Positions 31,840 to 46,860 of a DNA stretch of 64,000 bases are shown here, one piece after another. The notes below the pieces were generated by a model. The model had not been told where the DNA came from, did not search any database, and worked only from the letters and a program-made list of their open reading frames with translations. Origin of the DNA: Dastarcus helophoroides (Eukaryota > Arthropoda > Insecta > Coleoptera > Bothrideridae); assembly GCA_028583605.1 (NCBI GenBank), contig CM053328.1, forward strand, positions 34,428,722 to 34,492,721. The letters are read 5' to 3'. The position numbers and the translations under genes are program-made. The number at the start of each line of letters is the position of its first letter. The first letter of the stretch is position 1.

Positions 31840-33860
31840 ATTTTTCGAAAATTGAGCACTTTGTAGAAAAAATCGAGCATGTCAAAAGTTTTCAGAGGAA
31901 AGGCAAAATGTTCAAAAATCCAAAATTCGACAAAAATCGAAAATTTGAAATTAAGACAAATATTTTTAAAAAATTAAAATTTTGAAAGCTGGATTTTTAA
32001 AGCCAAAATTTTTAAAACAATCGGTATTCAGTAAAAATGTTCCAAAAAAGTTAAATTTTCAAAAACTGTAATTTTGCGAATTTGCAGAAAATTTCAACTT
32101 TACGAAAATTGAGCACTTTTTAGAAAAAATCGAGATTTTGAGGACAAATCAAAAGTTTTCAGATAAAAGGCAGCATGTTCAAAAATCGAAACTTAAAAAT
32201 AAATCACAAATCTTGAAACGTCTAAAATTCGACAAAAATCGAAAATTTAAATTCAAGACAAATATTTTTTAAAAAAGCAAAATTTTCGAAGGTTTCAAAA
32301 AATGTAAGAATAAAAAATCGAAATTTTGAACAGTCGATTTTTTAAGTGGAAATTTAAAAATAAATCGGTTTTGAGCGAAAATGTTCAAAAATATGTATCT
32401 TTTTAAAGTTAAATTTGTAAAGAATTTTAATTTTTCGAAAACTGAGCACTTTTCAGAAAAAATCGAGATTTTGAGGATAAGTCAAAAAATTGCTGAAAAA
32501 AGCCAGAATTTTAAAGAGCCGAAAATTAAAAAAAATATATAAATTCTGATAAAAGCTCAAATATTCAAAATATGTCGAGATTTTCAAAAGAAAGTCGAAA
32601 TAAAAAAAATCACACATTTTTCAAGTCTAAAATTCGACAAAAATCGAAATTTCGAAATCAAGACAAATATTCTTTAAAAAATCAATATTTTGAAAAAGCG
32701 AAGGTTTCCAAAATGGTAAGAGTAAAAAATCAAAATTTTGAAAAGTCGATTTAAGTGCAAATTGAAAAAAAAAAATCGGTTTTGACTAAAAATGTTCAAA
32801 AAAATGTATCTTTTCAAAGTTAAATTTTCAAAAAATTTTAATATTCCGAATACTGAGCACTTTGCAGAAAAAATAGATATTTTCAGGATAAGTCAAAAAA
32901 TTGCTGAAAAAACGCCAGAATTCAAAAGAGTCGAAAATTAAAAAAAAAATATAAATTCTGATAAGAGTTCAAATATTTAAAATATGTCGAGATTTTCAAA
33001 AGAAGGTCGAAATATTAAAAAAAATCACAAATATCTCAAGTCTAAAATTCCACAGAAATCAAAATTTTGAAATCAAGACAATCATTCTTAAAAAAAATTT
33101 GAAAAAGTCGAAGGTTTTAAAAAAGGTAAGAATAAAAAATCAAAATTTTGAAAAGTCGATTTTTTAAATGGAAATTTAAAAATAAATCGGTTTTGGGCGA
33201 AAATGTTCAAAAATATGTATCTGCTTAAAGTTAAATTTTCAAAGAATTTTGGACCAGTGAGCACTTTTCAGAAAAAATCTCGATTTTGAGGATAAGTCAA
33301 AAAATTGCTGAAAAAAAACCAGAATTTTAAAGTGTCGAAAATTTAAAAAAATATAAATTCTGATAAAAGTTCAAATATCCAAAATATGTCGAGATTTTCA
33401 AAAAGGTCGAAATATTAAAAAAAAAATCATAAATCTCTCAATTCTAAAATTCCACAAAAATCAAAATTTTGAAATCAAGACAAATATTTTTAACAAAATA
33501 AAAATTTTGAAAAAGTCGAAGGTTTCAAAAAAGGTAAGAATAAAAAATCAAAATTTTGTAAAGTCGATTTAAGTGCAAATTGAGAAAAATCTGTTTTGTG
33601 TAGAAATGTTCAAAAAAATGTATCTTTTAAAGTTAAATTTCCAAAAAATTTTAATTTTTCAAAAATTAATCACTTTTCAGAAAAAATCGAGATTTTGAGG
33701 ATGTCAAAAAAATTTTGAAAAACGCCAGAATTTTACAGTCGAAAACAAAAAATATATATATAAATTCTGATAAAAGTCAAAACATTCAAAATATGTGGAG
33801 ATTTTCGAAAGAAGGTCGACATATTCAAAAAAAAATCACAAATCGTCAAACGTCCAAAGT
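31840..33860. repeat. ~410-bp tandem array
   Basis: The phrase GAGGATAAGTCAAAAAATTG (with variants) recurs at about 32472, 32888 (CAGGATAAG), 33290 and 33703. That gives a period of 402-416 bp. Each unit also has TCAAAATATGTCGAGATTTTC and AAAAATGTATCTTTT-type segments. Less regular relatives start near 31453. Units are clearly diverged from each other. Confidence 0.85.
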
Positions 33861-34720
33861 TCGAGGATAATCGAATTTTTTTAAAAAAGGCCAATCTTTG
33901 GAAACAGTTAAAATCTTCAAAAGGCAAAATTAAAAATATCCAAATATTTAAAAAAAATGAATTAAAAACAAGAAGTTTTTAAAAAATTTGATTTGTTAAC
34001 AGTTAAAATGTTCAAAATCTTCAATCTTCAAAATACATTTTCAAAAGAAGGCAAATCTTTGAAACGAGATAAAATCTTCAAAAATCAAAATTAAAAATAT
34101 CCAAATATTCAAAAAAAATGGAGTTAAAAACAAGAAGTTTTTCAAAAAATTTGATTTGTTAAAAGTTAAAATGTTCAAAAAATTCAATATTCAAAAAACA
34201 GTTTCAAAATAAGCCTAATTTTCGTTGTCAAAATTTTAAAGAAAGCAAACAACCTCAAAAAAGTTGAAATCAAAAATGTCTAGAAAGTCGAAAATAAAGA
34301 AAACATTTTTTAAATGTCGAAATTTAAAAGAAAATCGCATTTTAATAATGTTAAAATTAAAAAATAAATATTATTTTAGGCAAAAATTTTCAAAACAAAG
34401 GACTTTTTCAAGTTTCTGATTTTCAAAGAAAGCAAAAAATTTGAGAATGAGTGCAAATTCGAAAAAAAATCAAAATTTTCAAAAAGAAATATTTCAAATG
34501 AAGATCTAATTTTCAAAATAAAGTAGAAAATTTGAGAATGAGTACAAATTCTAAAAAAAATCAAAATTTTTAACAAGAAATATTTCAAATAAAGTCCTGA
34601 TTTAAAAAAAAAAAGTAAAAAATTTGATAATGAGTCCAAATTGAGAAAATAATCAAAAATTTCAAAGAAGTGGACATTTTGAAGAACCATTTAAAGTCGA
34701 CGTTTTCAAAACGATCGAAA
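33861..34720. repeat. A-rich block with shorter duplications
   Basis: Units with AAAAACAAGAAGTTTTTAAA recur at 33966 and 34129, and the GAGAATGAGTGCAAATTC segment repeats at 34442, 34533 and 34626. The minus-strand 104-codon frame here is a periodic low-complexity shadow. Confidence 0.7.
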
Positions 34721-36299
34721 TTTTCATAGTTTTTCACTCATAGCGTCAAGTTAATAATTAATCATTTGCAGCAAAATTATATGGATTGAATTTCGTAATT
34801 TACATACATAATTGGTCGACAATTCCAAAAAAGTCGAAGCCAAAAATGTCTTAACTTTTGAAATTCGAAAATAAAGAAAACATTTTTTAATGTCGAAATT
34901 GAAAAAAATCGATTTTAAAACGGTTGAAAATAAAAAAAAAACATTTTTAGGTAAACATTTTCAAAACAAAAGACTTTTTCAAGTTTCTGATTTTCAAAAA
35001 AAGCAAAAAATTTGAGAGTGAGTGTAAATCCTGAAAGAAATCAAAATTTTCAAAAAGAAATGTACTAGATAAAGTACCTGACTTTCAAAAAAAGTAGAAA
35101 ATTTGAAAATGAGTCGGAATTCTGAAAAAAAAAATCAAAAATTTCGAAGAAATGGAAATTTTGAAAAACCATTTCAAGTCGATGTTTTCAAAAACATCGA
35201 AATTTTCATAGTTTTTTACTCGATAGAGTCAAATTAAGAATTAGTAATTTGCACTAAAATGAATTTCAATTAATTATGTGTGGATTGAATTTTGTTACTT
35301 ATATACTTAATTGGTCGACCAGAAGTACGATGCAATCTAAAGGTTACAAAGGTTACTGTATAACGCAACTTTTACTTCTTGTGTTATGGGTTTGCATCAT
35401 AGCAAACTCTATATAAGCGCCCTCGGCGTGACATGCGTTTAGGTATGTTAAACTATACAAATAAACTCAGTTACATACTTTGTAGTCAAATTAGTCGTTC
35501 GACTGTGTCATTACTCAATATTTAATCGTTAAAATTTTCAAAGAAGGGGAAATTTTGAAAAATTATATAAGTCGAACGTTTTCAAAAAGTTCGAAAATTT
35601 CATAGTTTTTAATTCATAACGTCAAGTTAAGAATTAGCACCAAAATGAATTTCAATTAATTATGTGGATTCAATTTCGTTACTTAGGTACATAATTGGTC
35701 GACCAGAAGTACGATGCAACCTAAAGGTTACAAAGATTACTGTGTAAGGCAACTTTTACTTCTTGTGTTATGGGTTTGCATCATAGCAAACTCTATATAA
35801 GCGCCCTCGGCGTGACATGCGTTTAGGTATGTTTAACTTTACAAGTAATGTCAGATACACACTTTGTAGTCAAATTAGTCGTTCGACTGTGTCATTACGC
35901 AATATTTAATCGTCAAAATTTTCAAAGAAGTGGAAATTCTGAAAAACTATTTAAGTCGACGTTTTCAAAAAGATCGAAAATTTCATAGTTTTTTTACTCA
36001 TAACGTCAAGTTAAGAATTAGCATCCCAAATGAATTTAAATTAATTATGTGGATTCAATTTCGTTACTTATATACATAATTGGTCGAGCAGAAGTACGAT
36101 GCAACCTATAGGTTACTGTGTAAGGCAACTTTTACTTCTTGTGTTATGGGTTTGTATCATAGCAAACTCTAATACAAGCGCCCTCGGCGTGACATGCGTT
36201 TAGGTATGTTAAACTTCACCAATAATGTCAGTTACATACTTTGTAATCAAATTAGTCGTTCGACTGTTTCATAACACAATATTTAATCGTCAAAATTGG

Positions 36300-36300
<1 letters not shown>
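34720..36300. repeat. ~384-bp tandem array with TATA-like unit
   Basis: TTGGTCGACCAGAAGTACGA starts units at 35311, 35695 and 36080 (spacing 384 and 385 bp). A degenerate precursor lies at 34720-34830. Each unit has ACTTTTACTTCTTGTGTTAT, an AACTCTATATAAGCGCCCTC box (decayed to CTAATACAAGC in the third unit) and TCGTTCGACTGTGTCATTA. The complex half resembles a promoter or small LTR. The other half is the usual GAAATTTT text. Confidence 0.85.
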
Positions 36301-38552
<2,252 letters not shown>

Positions 38553-38628
38553 CTAAAGCCGGCGCGTAACTGTTCCGTAACTTTTTCAAGAGAGTGGATA
38601 TTAGCGCGCCCCCGCTCAAGAGGGTAGT

Positions 38629-38635
38629 TTTTATA
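38629..38635 (-). promoter_or_regulatory. TATA box of the runt-family gene
   Basis: TATAAAA on the minus strand, 128-134 bp upstream of the chosen ATG. It leaves room for a 5' UTR of roughly 100 nt. GC-rich text (GGGGGCGCGCTAATATCC) lies just downstream on the minus strand. It is the only good TATA in the immediate upstream region. Confidence 0.5.
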
Positions 38636-38639
38636 GGCA

Positions 38640-39830
38640 TAAATAGGTAGGTTGAATGAAAGGACCGCGTGATTTGTCGCTCTGGTATAGACGGAAGACA
38701 GAGAGGGAGAATGGACGAGACCCTAGGCCAACTTTTATAAATTCCCGACCGAGATGCGTTTACTGGGGACGGCGTCGTGCGAGCGAGACGGGGGATTCTT
38801 GTTGAACGTTGGAAAGGGAAAAATTATGAAAGTGGCGTGCACAAAAGTGAGAAGAGTGCGATTTTGCATTCGACAAAGATCAAAGTATCGACGGGTTCCA
38901 CTTGTTAAAGTGAGACGTAAGAACTTGTACATTGAATGAAACAGAACAGGATCGTATTGGAACTTTTTTTTATTTCCTCCCATTTAAACCAGGAAATGTT
39001 GCTTACTTTAAAGTAACCTGCTTCAATGTTTTATGTCACTGGCTAACAGGCAGCTCAGTTTACAAATATACAAATATAACATTAAAATAATTTTCAAGAA
39101 CAGGAGAAATTGGGACAATTTCTATTAAATAGATAGATCTTAAATAGATAATCTACTTAAATTCTCCTATTTCCTATTCCGCGACAAGTTTCGATTTTCC
39201 TAGGAGGATTTTCGTGTCTTATGGCTTCTCTTGTTGGTTCTTTCTTTAAGATATTCTTTTTCTTACTTTGACACATCTGGCCTGACCTGACACTATAAAA
39301 AACGAGCTTTTGATTTTATCAACAATTTTTATTTGATGTCGCAGAGAGTTTCAGTAGTTCAAATAAAAATTTTCAGTTCAATTTTTATTTATAAAAATCA
39401 CAATTACCTTAACTAACAATGTATTGCCTACGTTTTTGTAATGATGCTGGTGACACATGAAAAAATGTCATTATATTTTGATAATTTTTTTGCAACCGAA
39501 AATCTATTTTTTTATTGAAAATCACTGACAAAACTAAATTTGAATCATTGCATCCAAAAAAAAATTTTCCCAGTTTGTGGTTAAGTGTTCCTGGCATGTT
39601 AATGTTAAACTATTTTGATTCAAACATCCTTCTCTTTTACTGTCGTTTAACCATTATTTTTTTAATATCTTATCTCATTTTTAACCACAATTCACGGGTT
39701 TCAAATTCAATGAAAAATGTTAAAAACCCTCTTTAGAACATCGCCGCAGGCATGATTTGCTTTGGGGAAAGGCAGCATTCAAGTTGAAAAATTGAGTGCA
39801 AAAAAAAATGTAATTTGCATACTTTTTTTC
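38640..39830. other. Upstream region of the runt-family gene
   Basis: The first 320 bp (to about 38960) are GC-richer and unique, and likely proximal regulatory DNA. The 61-codon plus frame and the 82-codon minus frame there overlap and have no domain. The 38.96-39.8 kb part is AT-rich with no recognised feature. Confidence 0.4.
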
Positions 39831-42800
39831 GTCAAAGTCAAATTTTCCGAAGAAGTCAAATTTCATGAAAAAATCCAAATTTAGAAAAATGTGTTTCTGG
39901 AAATTTTTATTTTCTATTTAAAATTTTACGTCATTTTGGAATTTCGAGAAGTTGACATTTTCCAAAAAATGTCTTTCCAAAAAACCTTTATTTTTATTGA
40001 AATGTTTAGTTTTTTTATTACAATTTTGATCCAATTTTGAAAGAATAAAGACATTTTATGAATAATGAGTCTCACTTTAGAGGAAAGAACGTTCAGGAAA
40101 AATTTGAAATTTGAGATGAATGTCGTAATTCGCAGAAAAAGCCAGATTTTGAGAAAAATGAAGAAATCGCAAAAAATGCGAATTCTTGGAGAAGATAAAG
40201 TCGAAATGTTATGAAAAATCACAACATTTTGAAAAAAAAGTCGAAATTCCTCGAAAAGAACGTGGACAGATAAAAAAATTCGAAATTTTCAGAAATAAGA
40301 AATCCGAAGTTTGAGATAAATGTCGTAATTCTCATAAAAAGCCAGATTTGAGAAAGATGAAGAGATCACAAAAAAGGGGAATTTTTGAAGAAGGTAAAGA
40401 CGAAATTAAAAAAAATAACAATATTTTTAAAAAAAGTCGAAATGTTTAGAAAAGAACGTGGACAGATAAAAAAAATCGAAATTTTCAGAACCAAGAAATC
40501 CGAAGTTTGAGATAAATGTAATTCTCATAAAAAGCCAGATTTGAGAAAAATGAAGAGATCACAAAAAAGGGGAATTTTTGAAGAAGATAAAGACGAAATT
40601 TAAAAAAAAATGACAATATTTTTAAAAAAAGTCGAAATGTTTAGAAAAGAACGTGGACAGATAAAAAAAATCGAAATTTTCAGAACCAAGAAATCCGAAG
40701 TTTGAGATAAATATCGAAAATTTCAGAAGAACAATTTTAAGAAAAGAACCCCTTGAGGTCAAAATTCGAGATAAAAGTTGACATTTTCCGAAAATTGACT
40801 TTCCAAAAAAAAATTATTATTTTTATTGAAAAGTTTAACGTTTTTATTAAAATTTTTATCCAATTTTGAAAGAATAAAGATATTTTATAAATAATGAGTC
40901 TCATTTTAGAGGAAAGAATGTGTGTTCAGGAAAAACTTGAAATTTCCAGAAAAAGAAAATGTCGAAGTTTGAGATGAATGTCGTAATTCTCAGAAAAAGT
41001 CAGATTTCGAGAAAAATGAAGAAATTGCAAAAAAGGCGAATTCTTGGAGAAGATGAAGTCAAAATTTTAAGAAAAATCACAACATTTTGAAAAAAGGTCG
41101 AAATTTCTAGAAAAGAACGTGGATAGATAAAAAAATTCAAAATTTTCAGAAACAAGAAATCCGATGTTTGAGATAAATGTCGTAAATCTCATAAAAAGCC
41201 AGATTTACGAAAAATAAAGACATCACAAAAAAGACGAATTCTTGGAAAGATAAAGTCAAAATTTTAAGGAAATTGACAATATTTTGAAAAAATAAGTCGA
41301 AATTTTTAGAAAAAAACGTGGACAGATAAAAAAATCGAAATTTTCAGAAACAAGAAATCCGAAGTTTGAGATAAATGTCGAAAATTTGGGAATATAAATT
41401 TTGAGAAAAGAATCCCTTGAGGTCAAAATTCAAAATAAAAGTTGACATTTTCCCAAGAAATTATTACTTTTTTTAAAAAGTTCAGCGTTTTTATTACAAT
41501 TTCCATTCAATTTTAAAACAGTAAAGACGTTTTAAGAATAAAAAGTCTTATTTTAGAGGAAAGAACGCATGTTTAGAAAAAACTTGAAATGTCCATAAAC
41601 AGAAAATAACGAAGTTTGCGATAAATGTAGTAATTCTCAGGAAAAGCCAGATTCTGAAAAAATGAAGAAATCACAAAAAGGCGAATTCTTGGAGAAGATG
41701 GAGTCGAAATTTTAAAAAAAGTCACAAAATTGTGAAAAAATAGTCGAAATTTCTAGGACAGATAAAAAATCTAGGTTTTCAGAAACAGGAAATCTGAAGT
41801 TTTCGATAAATGTCAGAAATTTCGGAAGATAAATTTTAAGAAAAGAAACTCTGAGGTCAAAATGTTCAAAAAAAAGACCAAATTTCGAGATAAGAACGTG
41901 TATAGAAAAAAAGTAGAAAAACGTGGACAGATAAAAGAATTGAAATTTTCAGACACAAGAAATCCAAAGTTTGAGATAAATGTCGAAAATTCCAGAAGAT
42001 AAATTTTGAGAAAAGAAACCCTTGAGGTCAAAATTCGAGATAAAAGCTGACATTTTCCAAAAAATGTCTTCCCAAAAAAATTTATTATTTAAATTGAAAA
42101 GTTCAGCGTTCTTATTACAATTTCCATCCAATTTTGAAAAAATAAAGATATTTCAAGAATAAAATGTCTCATTTTAGAGGGAAGAACGTGTGTTCAGGAA
42201 AAACTTGAAATTTCCAGAAAGAGAAAATATCCAAGCTTGAAATAAATGTCGTAATTCTCAAAAGAGCCAGATTTTGAGAAAAATGAAGAAATTGCAAAAA
42301 AAGGCGAATTCCTGGAGAAGATGAAGTCGAAATTTTAAGAAAAATCACAACATTTTGAAAAAATAGTCGAATTTTCTGGAAAAGAACGTGGACAGATAAA
42401 AAGAATTGAAATTTTCAGAAACAAGAAATCCAAAATTTTAGATAAATGTCGAAAATTTTAGAAGATACATTTTGAGAAAAGAATCCCTTGAGGTCAAAAT
42501 TTGAGATAAAAGTTAACATTTTCCAAAAAACACCTTTCCAAAAAAAATATTCCTTTTTTTAAAAAGTTTAGCGTTTTTATTACAATTTCCTTTCAATTTT
42601 AAAAGAGTATAGACATTTTCAGAATAAAAAGTCTTATTTTAGAGGAAAGAACGCATGTTTAGGAAAAACTTGAAATTTCCAGAAACAGAAAATATCGAAG
42701 TTTGAGATAAATGTCGTAATTCTCAGAAAAAGCTAGATTCGAAAAAAATGGAGAAATAGCACAAAGGCGAATTCTTGGAGAAAATGGAGTCGAAATTTTA

Positions 42801-45100
42801 AGAAAAGTCACAACATTTTGAAAAAATAGTCGAAATTTCTAGAAAAGAACGTGGACAGATAAAAGAATCGAAATTTTCAGAAACAAGAAATCCAAATTTT
42901 TAGATAAATGCCAAAAATTTGAGAAGATAAATTTTGAGAAAAGAATCCCTTGAGGTCAAAATTCAAAATAAAAGTTGACATTTTCTCAAAAAACCTTTCC
43001 AAAGAAATTATTACTTTTTTTAAGAAGTTTAGCGTTTTTATTACAATTTCCTTCCAATTTTGAAAGAGTAAAGAGTATAGACATTTTCAGAATAAAAAGT
43101 CTCATTTTAGAGGAAAGAACGCATGTTTAGGAAAAACTTGAAATTTCCAGAAACAGAAAATATCGAAGATTGAGATAAATGTCGTAATTCTCAGAAAAAG
43201 CTAGATTCGGAAAAAATGGAGAAATAGCACAAAGGCGAATTCTTGGAGAAGATGGAGTCGAAATTTTAGAAAAGTCACAACATTTTGAAAAAATAGTCGA
43301 ATTTTCTGGAAAAGAACGTGGACAGATAAAAAGAATTGAAATTTTCAGAAACAAGAAATCCAAAATTTTAGATAAATGTCGAAAATTTCAGAAGATACGT
43401 TTTGAGAAAAGAATCCCTTGAGGGCAAAATTCAAGATAAAAGTTAACATTTTCCAAAAAACACCTTTCCAAAAAATTTATTGGTTTTTTTGAAAAGTTTA
43501 GCGTTTTTATTACAATTTCCTTCCAATTTTGAAAGAGTATAGACATTTTCAGAATAAAAAGTCTCATTTTAGAGGAAAGAACGCATGTTTAGGAAAAACT
43601 TGAAATTTCCAGAAACAGAAAATATCGAAGATTGAGATAAATGTCGTAATTCTCAGAAAAAGCTATATTCGGAAAAAATGGAGAAATAGCACAAAGGCGA
43701 ATTCTTGGAGAAGATGGAGTCGAAATTTTAAGAAAAGTCACAACATTTTGAAAAAATAGTCGAAATTTCTAGAAAATAACTTGGACAGATAAAAAAATAG
43801 AAGTTTTCAGAAACAAGAAATCCAAAATTTGACATAAATGTCGAAAATTCCAGAAGCTAATATTTGAGAAAAGAAACCCTTGAGGTCAAAATTCGAGATA
43901 AAAGCTGACATTTTTAAAAAAATGTCTTCCCAAAAAATTTATTATTTAAATTGAAAAGTTTAGCGTTCTTATTGCAATTTCCATCCAATTTTGAAACAAT
44001 AAAAATATTTTAAGAATAAAAAATCTCATTTTGGAGGAAATAACTTGTGTTCAGGAAAAACTTGAAATTTCCAGAGAGAGAAAATGTTAAAGTTTGAGAT
44101 AAATGTCGTACTCCTCAGAAAAAGACAGCTTTTGAGAAAAATGAAGAAATTGCAAAAAAGGCGAATTCTTGGAGAAGATGAAGTCGAAATTTTAAGAAAA
44201 ATCACAATATTTTGGAAAAAAGGTCGAAATTTCTAGAAAATAACGTGGACAGATAAAAGAATCGAAATTTTCAGACACAAGAAATCCAAAGTTTGAGATA
44301 AATGTCGAAAATTCCAGAAGATAAATTTTGAGAAAAGAAACCCTTGAGGTCAAAATTCAAGACAAAAGCTAACATTTTTCAAAAAATGTCTTCCCGAAAA
44401 ATTTATTATTTAAATTGAAAAGTTCCCTATTACAATTTCCATCCAATTTTAAAAGAATAAATATATTTTAAAAACAAAAAGTTTCATTCTAGAGGAAATC
44501 AAGTGTGTTGGGTGCAAAAACTTGAAATTTCCAGAAAGAGAAAATATCGAAGCTTAAGATAAATGTCGTAATTCTCAAAAAAAGCCAGATTTTGAGAAAA
44601 ATGAAGAAATTGCAAAAAAGGCGAATTTTTGAAGAAGATGAAGTCGAAACTTTAAGAAAAATCACAAAATTTTGAAAAAAAGTCAAAATTTCTAAAAAAG
44701 AACGTGGATAGATATAAAAATCGAAATTTTTAGAAACAAGTAATTCGAAGTTTAAAATAAATGTTGAAAATTTCAGAAGAAAATAAATTTTGAGAAAAAA
44801 ACTCTTAAGGTCAAAATTTTCAGAAAAAATACCAAATTTCGAGATAACGTGTGTAGAAAAAAAGTAGAAATTTCCAGAAAAAAATGTTTGCACAAATATC
44901 CAAAAAAGATGAATTTTGAGAAAATTGAAGACATCAAAAAAGAGTAAATGTTGAAGTTACTGAACAAGAAATTTTAAAAAGAAGGTCAAAATTTGAGAAA
45001 AGAAGTCGAAATTTCAAGAAAAAAGTAGAAATTTCTAGAAACAAAAAATGTTTGGGGAAGTATCCAAAAAGGACGAATCTTGAGAAAGTGATATATCAAA
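39830..45100. repeat. ~460-bp tandem array in an A-rich block
   Basis: The unit is marked by GAGGAAAGAACG...TTCAGGAAAAACTTGAAAT at about 40080, 40912, 41558, 42177, 42641, 43112, 43573, 44035 and 44492. Spacing settles at 457-470 bp from 42.2 kb on; earlier units are 620-830 bp because sub-blocks are repeated. A second marker, AACGTGGACAGATAAAA, recurs in most units, as do CCCTTGAGGTCAAAATTC and GGCGAATTCTTGGAGAAGAT. Minus-strand frames across it repeat with the unit and are not genes. Confidence 0.9.
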
Positions 45101-45102
45101 AA

Positions 45103-45786
45103 AGACGAAATAAAAATGGATTTTTATATTTTGAAGAGAAATTCCCCAGAATGAGTGAAGTGTAGTAGTAGTAGAAGCCTCAAATTAAGAAAATTAATAA
45201 AATACTCGTTGGTTAAAGAAAAATTAAATGTTTTGCAAGAATCCGCATGAAAATGCTTCAAAAATGTTGTTGGAATTTTTTTGGTTCACCATAAGAGTGA
45301 CATCTAAAGATATTGGATTAAAAATCTTTTATTGGAGTAAAAACTTTTGGTTGCAATATGGGAGATTAAGATTCATTTTTTGGACACATATCTTGATTTT
45401 ATTCCTGCCAATTAGGGAGGCTCTGGGGGGCTCTAAGTAATAAGAACTGATAAAAGTTTCATGCGGACATTCCAATGATGGAAAAATTTTATCAGGGCAG
45501 ATTAAACCCAAGGGTGTTGACAGACTACTAATGCTTCAACCAGGGGGACAAATTAAAAACTAAATAATTTAGAAAAATAATGATTATAAGTTCCTAATGC
45601 ACATTTTTTGTTATATTTCTGGAAATTCATCATTTTTCAAACATTTAACGAACTAAATGTCGTGAGTGGTGAAAATTTCAAAACTGCTTATTTTAAATGC
45701 TAACAACTAACACTATAAAAAATACAAAAGAAGTTTATGTATCGTGACAAAACTTAAATTTTGTTGACCAGTGTTATTAATCTATC
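45103..45786 (+). mobile_element. Truncated copy of the ACACTGGTCAACA inverted-repeat element
   Basis: Closely matches 62308-62961 in the same orientation: GAAATTCCCCAGAATGAGTG, AAGAAAAATTAAATGTTTTG, GGACACATATCTTGATTTTA, GGCTCTGGGGGGCTCTAAG and CATGCGGACATTCCAATGAT. It ends in TTGTTGACCAGTGT (about 45766-45779), the right terminus of the 62-kb element. The left 480 bp are missing; the copy joins the 460-bp array. Confidence 0.85.
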
Positions 45787-45789
45787 CAA

Positions 45790-46860
45790 AGATATCAAGG
45801 TACTGACTGCCACTTTTCAACTCCAAAGGATTCTAAATAAACCCAGAAAATTTCAAAGCGATACAATTTTTTTATGCTTGGAACGATTGAATTTGTCATT
45901 TTTTCTAAAAAGTAATTTAAGGATGAGTTTTTCATGTTTTATTCAATTTTTTTACGCTGAAAATGTTTTTTGACAATAATTCATATTATTTTTATTAGAA
46001 AATATTAGTTATTATTATATATTAATTATTAACAAGCGTAAGCTCCTCGTAAATTGAAAAAAAAGGATATCGAAAGTTTCCTTAATACTATCCCTTTCTA
46101 TATTTAATAATAAAGTTGGGAAGTAAAGCATGACATCACCTCTGATAACAACATTTGTAAATACCAGGAACAAGGATACCAAATTATGTCTGTTATAGAT
46201 GGGATTTCTCATTAAAGTCGGAACCTGAGGGATTGCAATCGGGATAAACAGTAATGGGTGGAAATACCGATTTGTTGGGTAGTACACAAATATTCTTTTA
46301 TTGTCTACTTCCTAGTTAATGGGGAAGCAATTAAGCTATTAGATTGCAAATTCCTTATAATGTTTTTAAAATAGGAAATGTTGTAAATAAGTGTCTGAAA
46401 GGATTAATCACATTATTGTAGGCAAAGGGTCCTTTGGGAAGTTCGTTAAACGAACAAACAAGTCTGCTTTTAAGTAGGTTATTAAACTTTAAATTCCTCA
46501 AGGTTTTGTCTGGACGTCGGTGGGTATTTTTCTGTCGTTTGGGTAGTATTTGATATATACAAATTGCAAAGTTGTATCAACATACATGTAGTGTGTGAAA
46601 TGTAAGTGCTGATTAATTTAGGAGGTGATTCCATATCGATATTTCCTTCAAAAATATTCTTGAAATCATCTAATTTACGAATTAAGTTTTTATAAATTTG
46701 TAGGGGCCGAAGGTTAGGGAAATGCTTTTTCATTTCTTTCACAAAATAGAACAATCTATGAAACTTTAAATTTAGTAGTAAACGAACCTATTGTTTTATT
46801 AAAACCAGTATGGAGTGAAACTTGCTACCCTTATCAATTTTCATTCAGAACTAGAGAAAA
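45790..46860. other. Unique DNA with two unidentified minus-strand frames
   Basis: Two 90-codon minus frames, 46754-46482 (KHFPNLRPLQIYKNLIRKLD) and 46287-46015, lie in non-repetitive sequence. Neither resembles a family I know. No splice or initiation context supports them. They might be pieces of an old transposon ORF. Confidence 0.25.

Larger units (their letters stand above)
29220..31840. repeat. A-rich degenerate block inside the intron
   Basis: GAAATTTTGAAAA-type text, A-rich on plus, interrupted by the two hammerhead-bearing repeats at 29.88 kb and 30.76 kb. Confidence 0.7.

Noticed and set aside
38754..38939. Plus-strand 61-codon frame upstream of the runt-family gene
   Set aside because: Basic, composition-driven, overlaps an 82-codon minus frame, and lies in probable promoter DNA.
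44489..44893. 134-codon minus-strand open frame in the 460-bp array
   Set aside because: It is phenylalanine/serine/leucine-rich and repeats with the array period; sister units contain the same text with different stops. It is a shadow of the repeat.
46482..46754. 90-codon minus frame as a real gene
   Set aside because: No domain, no promoter or splice context, and no conserved pattern. It is recorded only as an unidentified frame.
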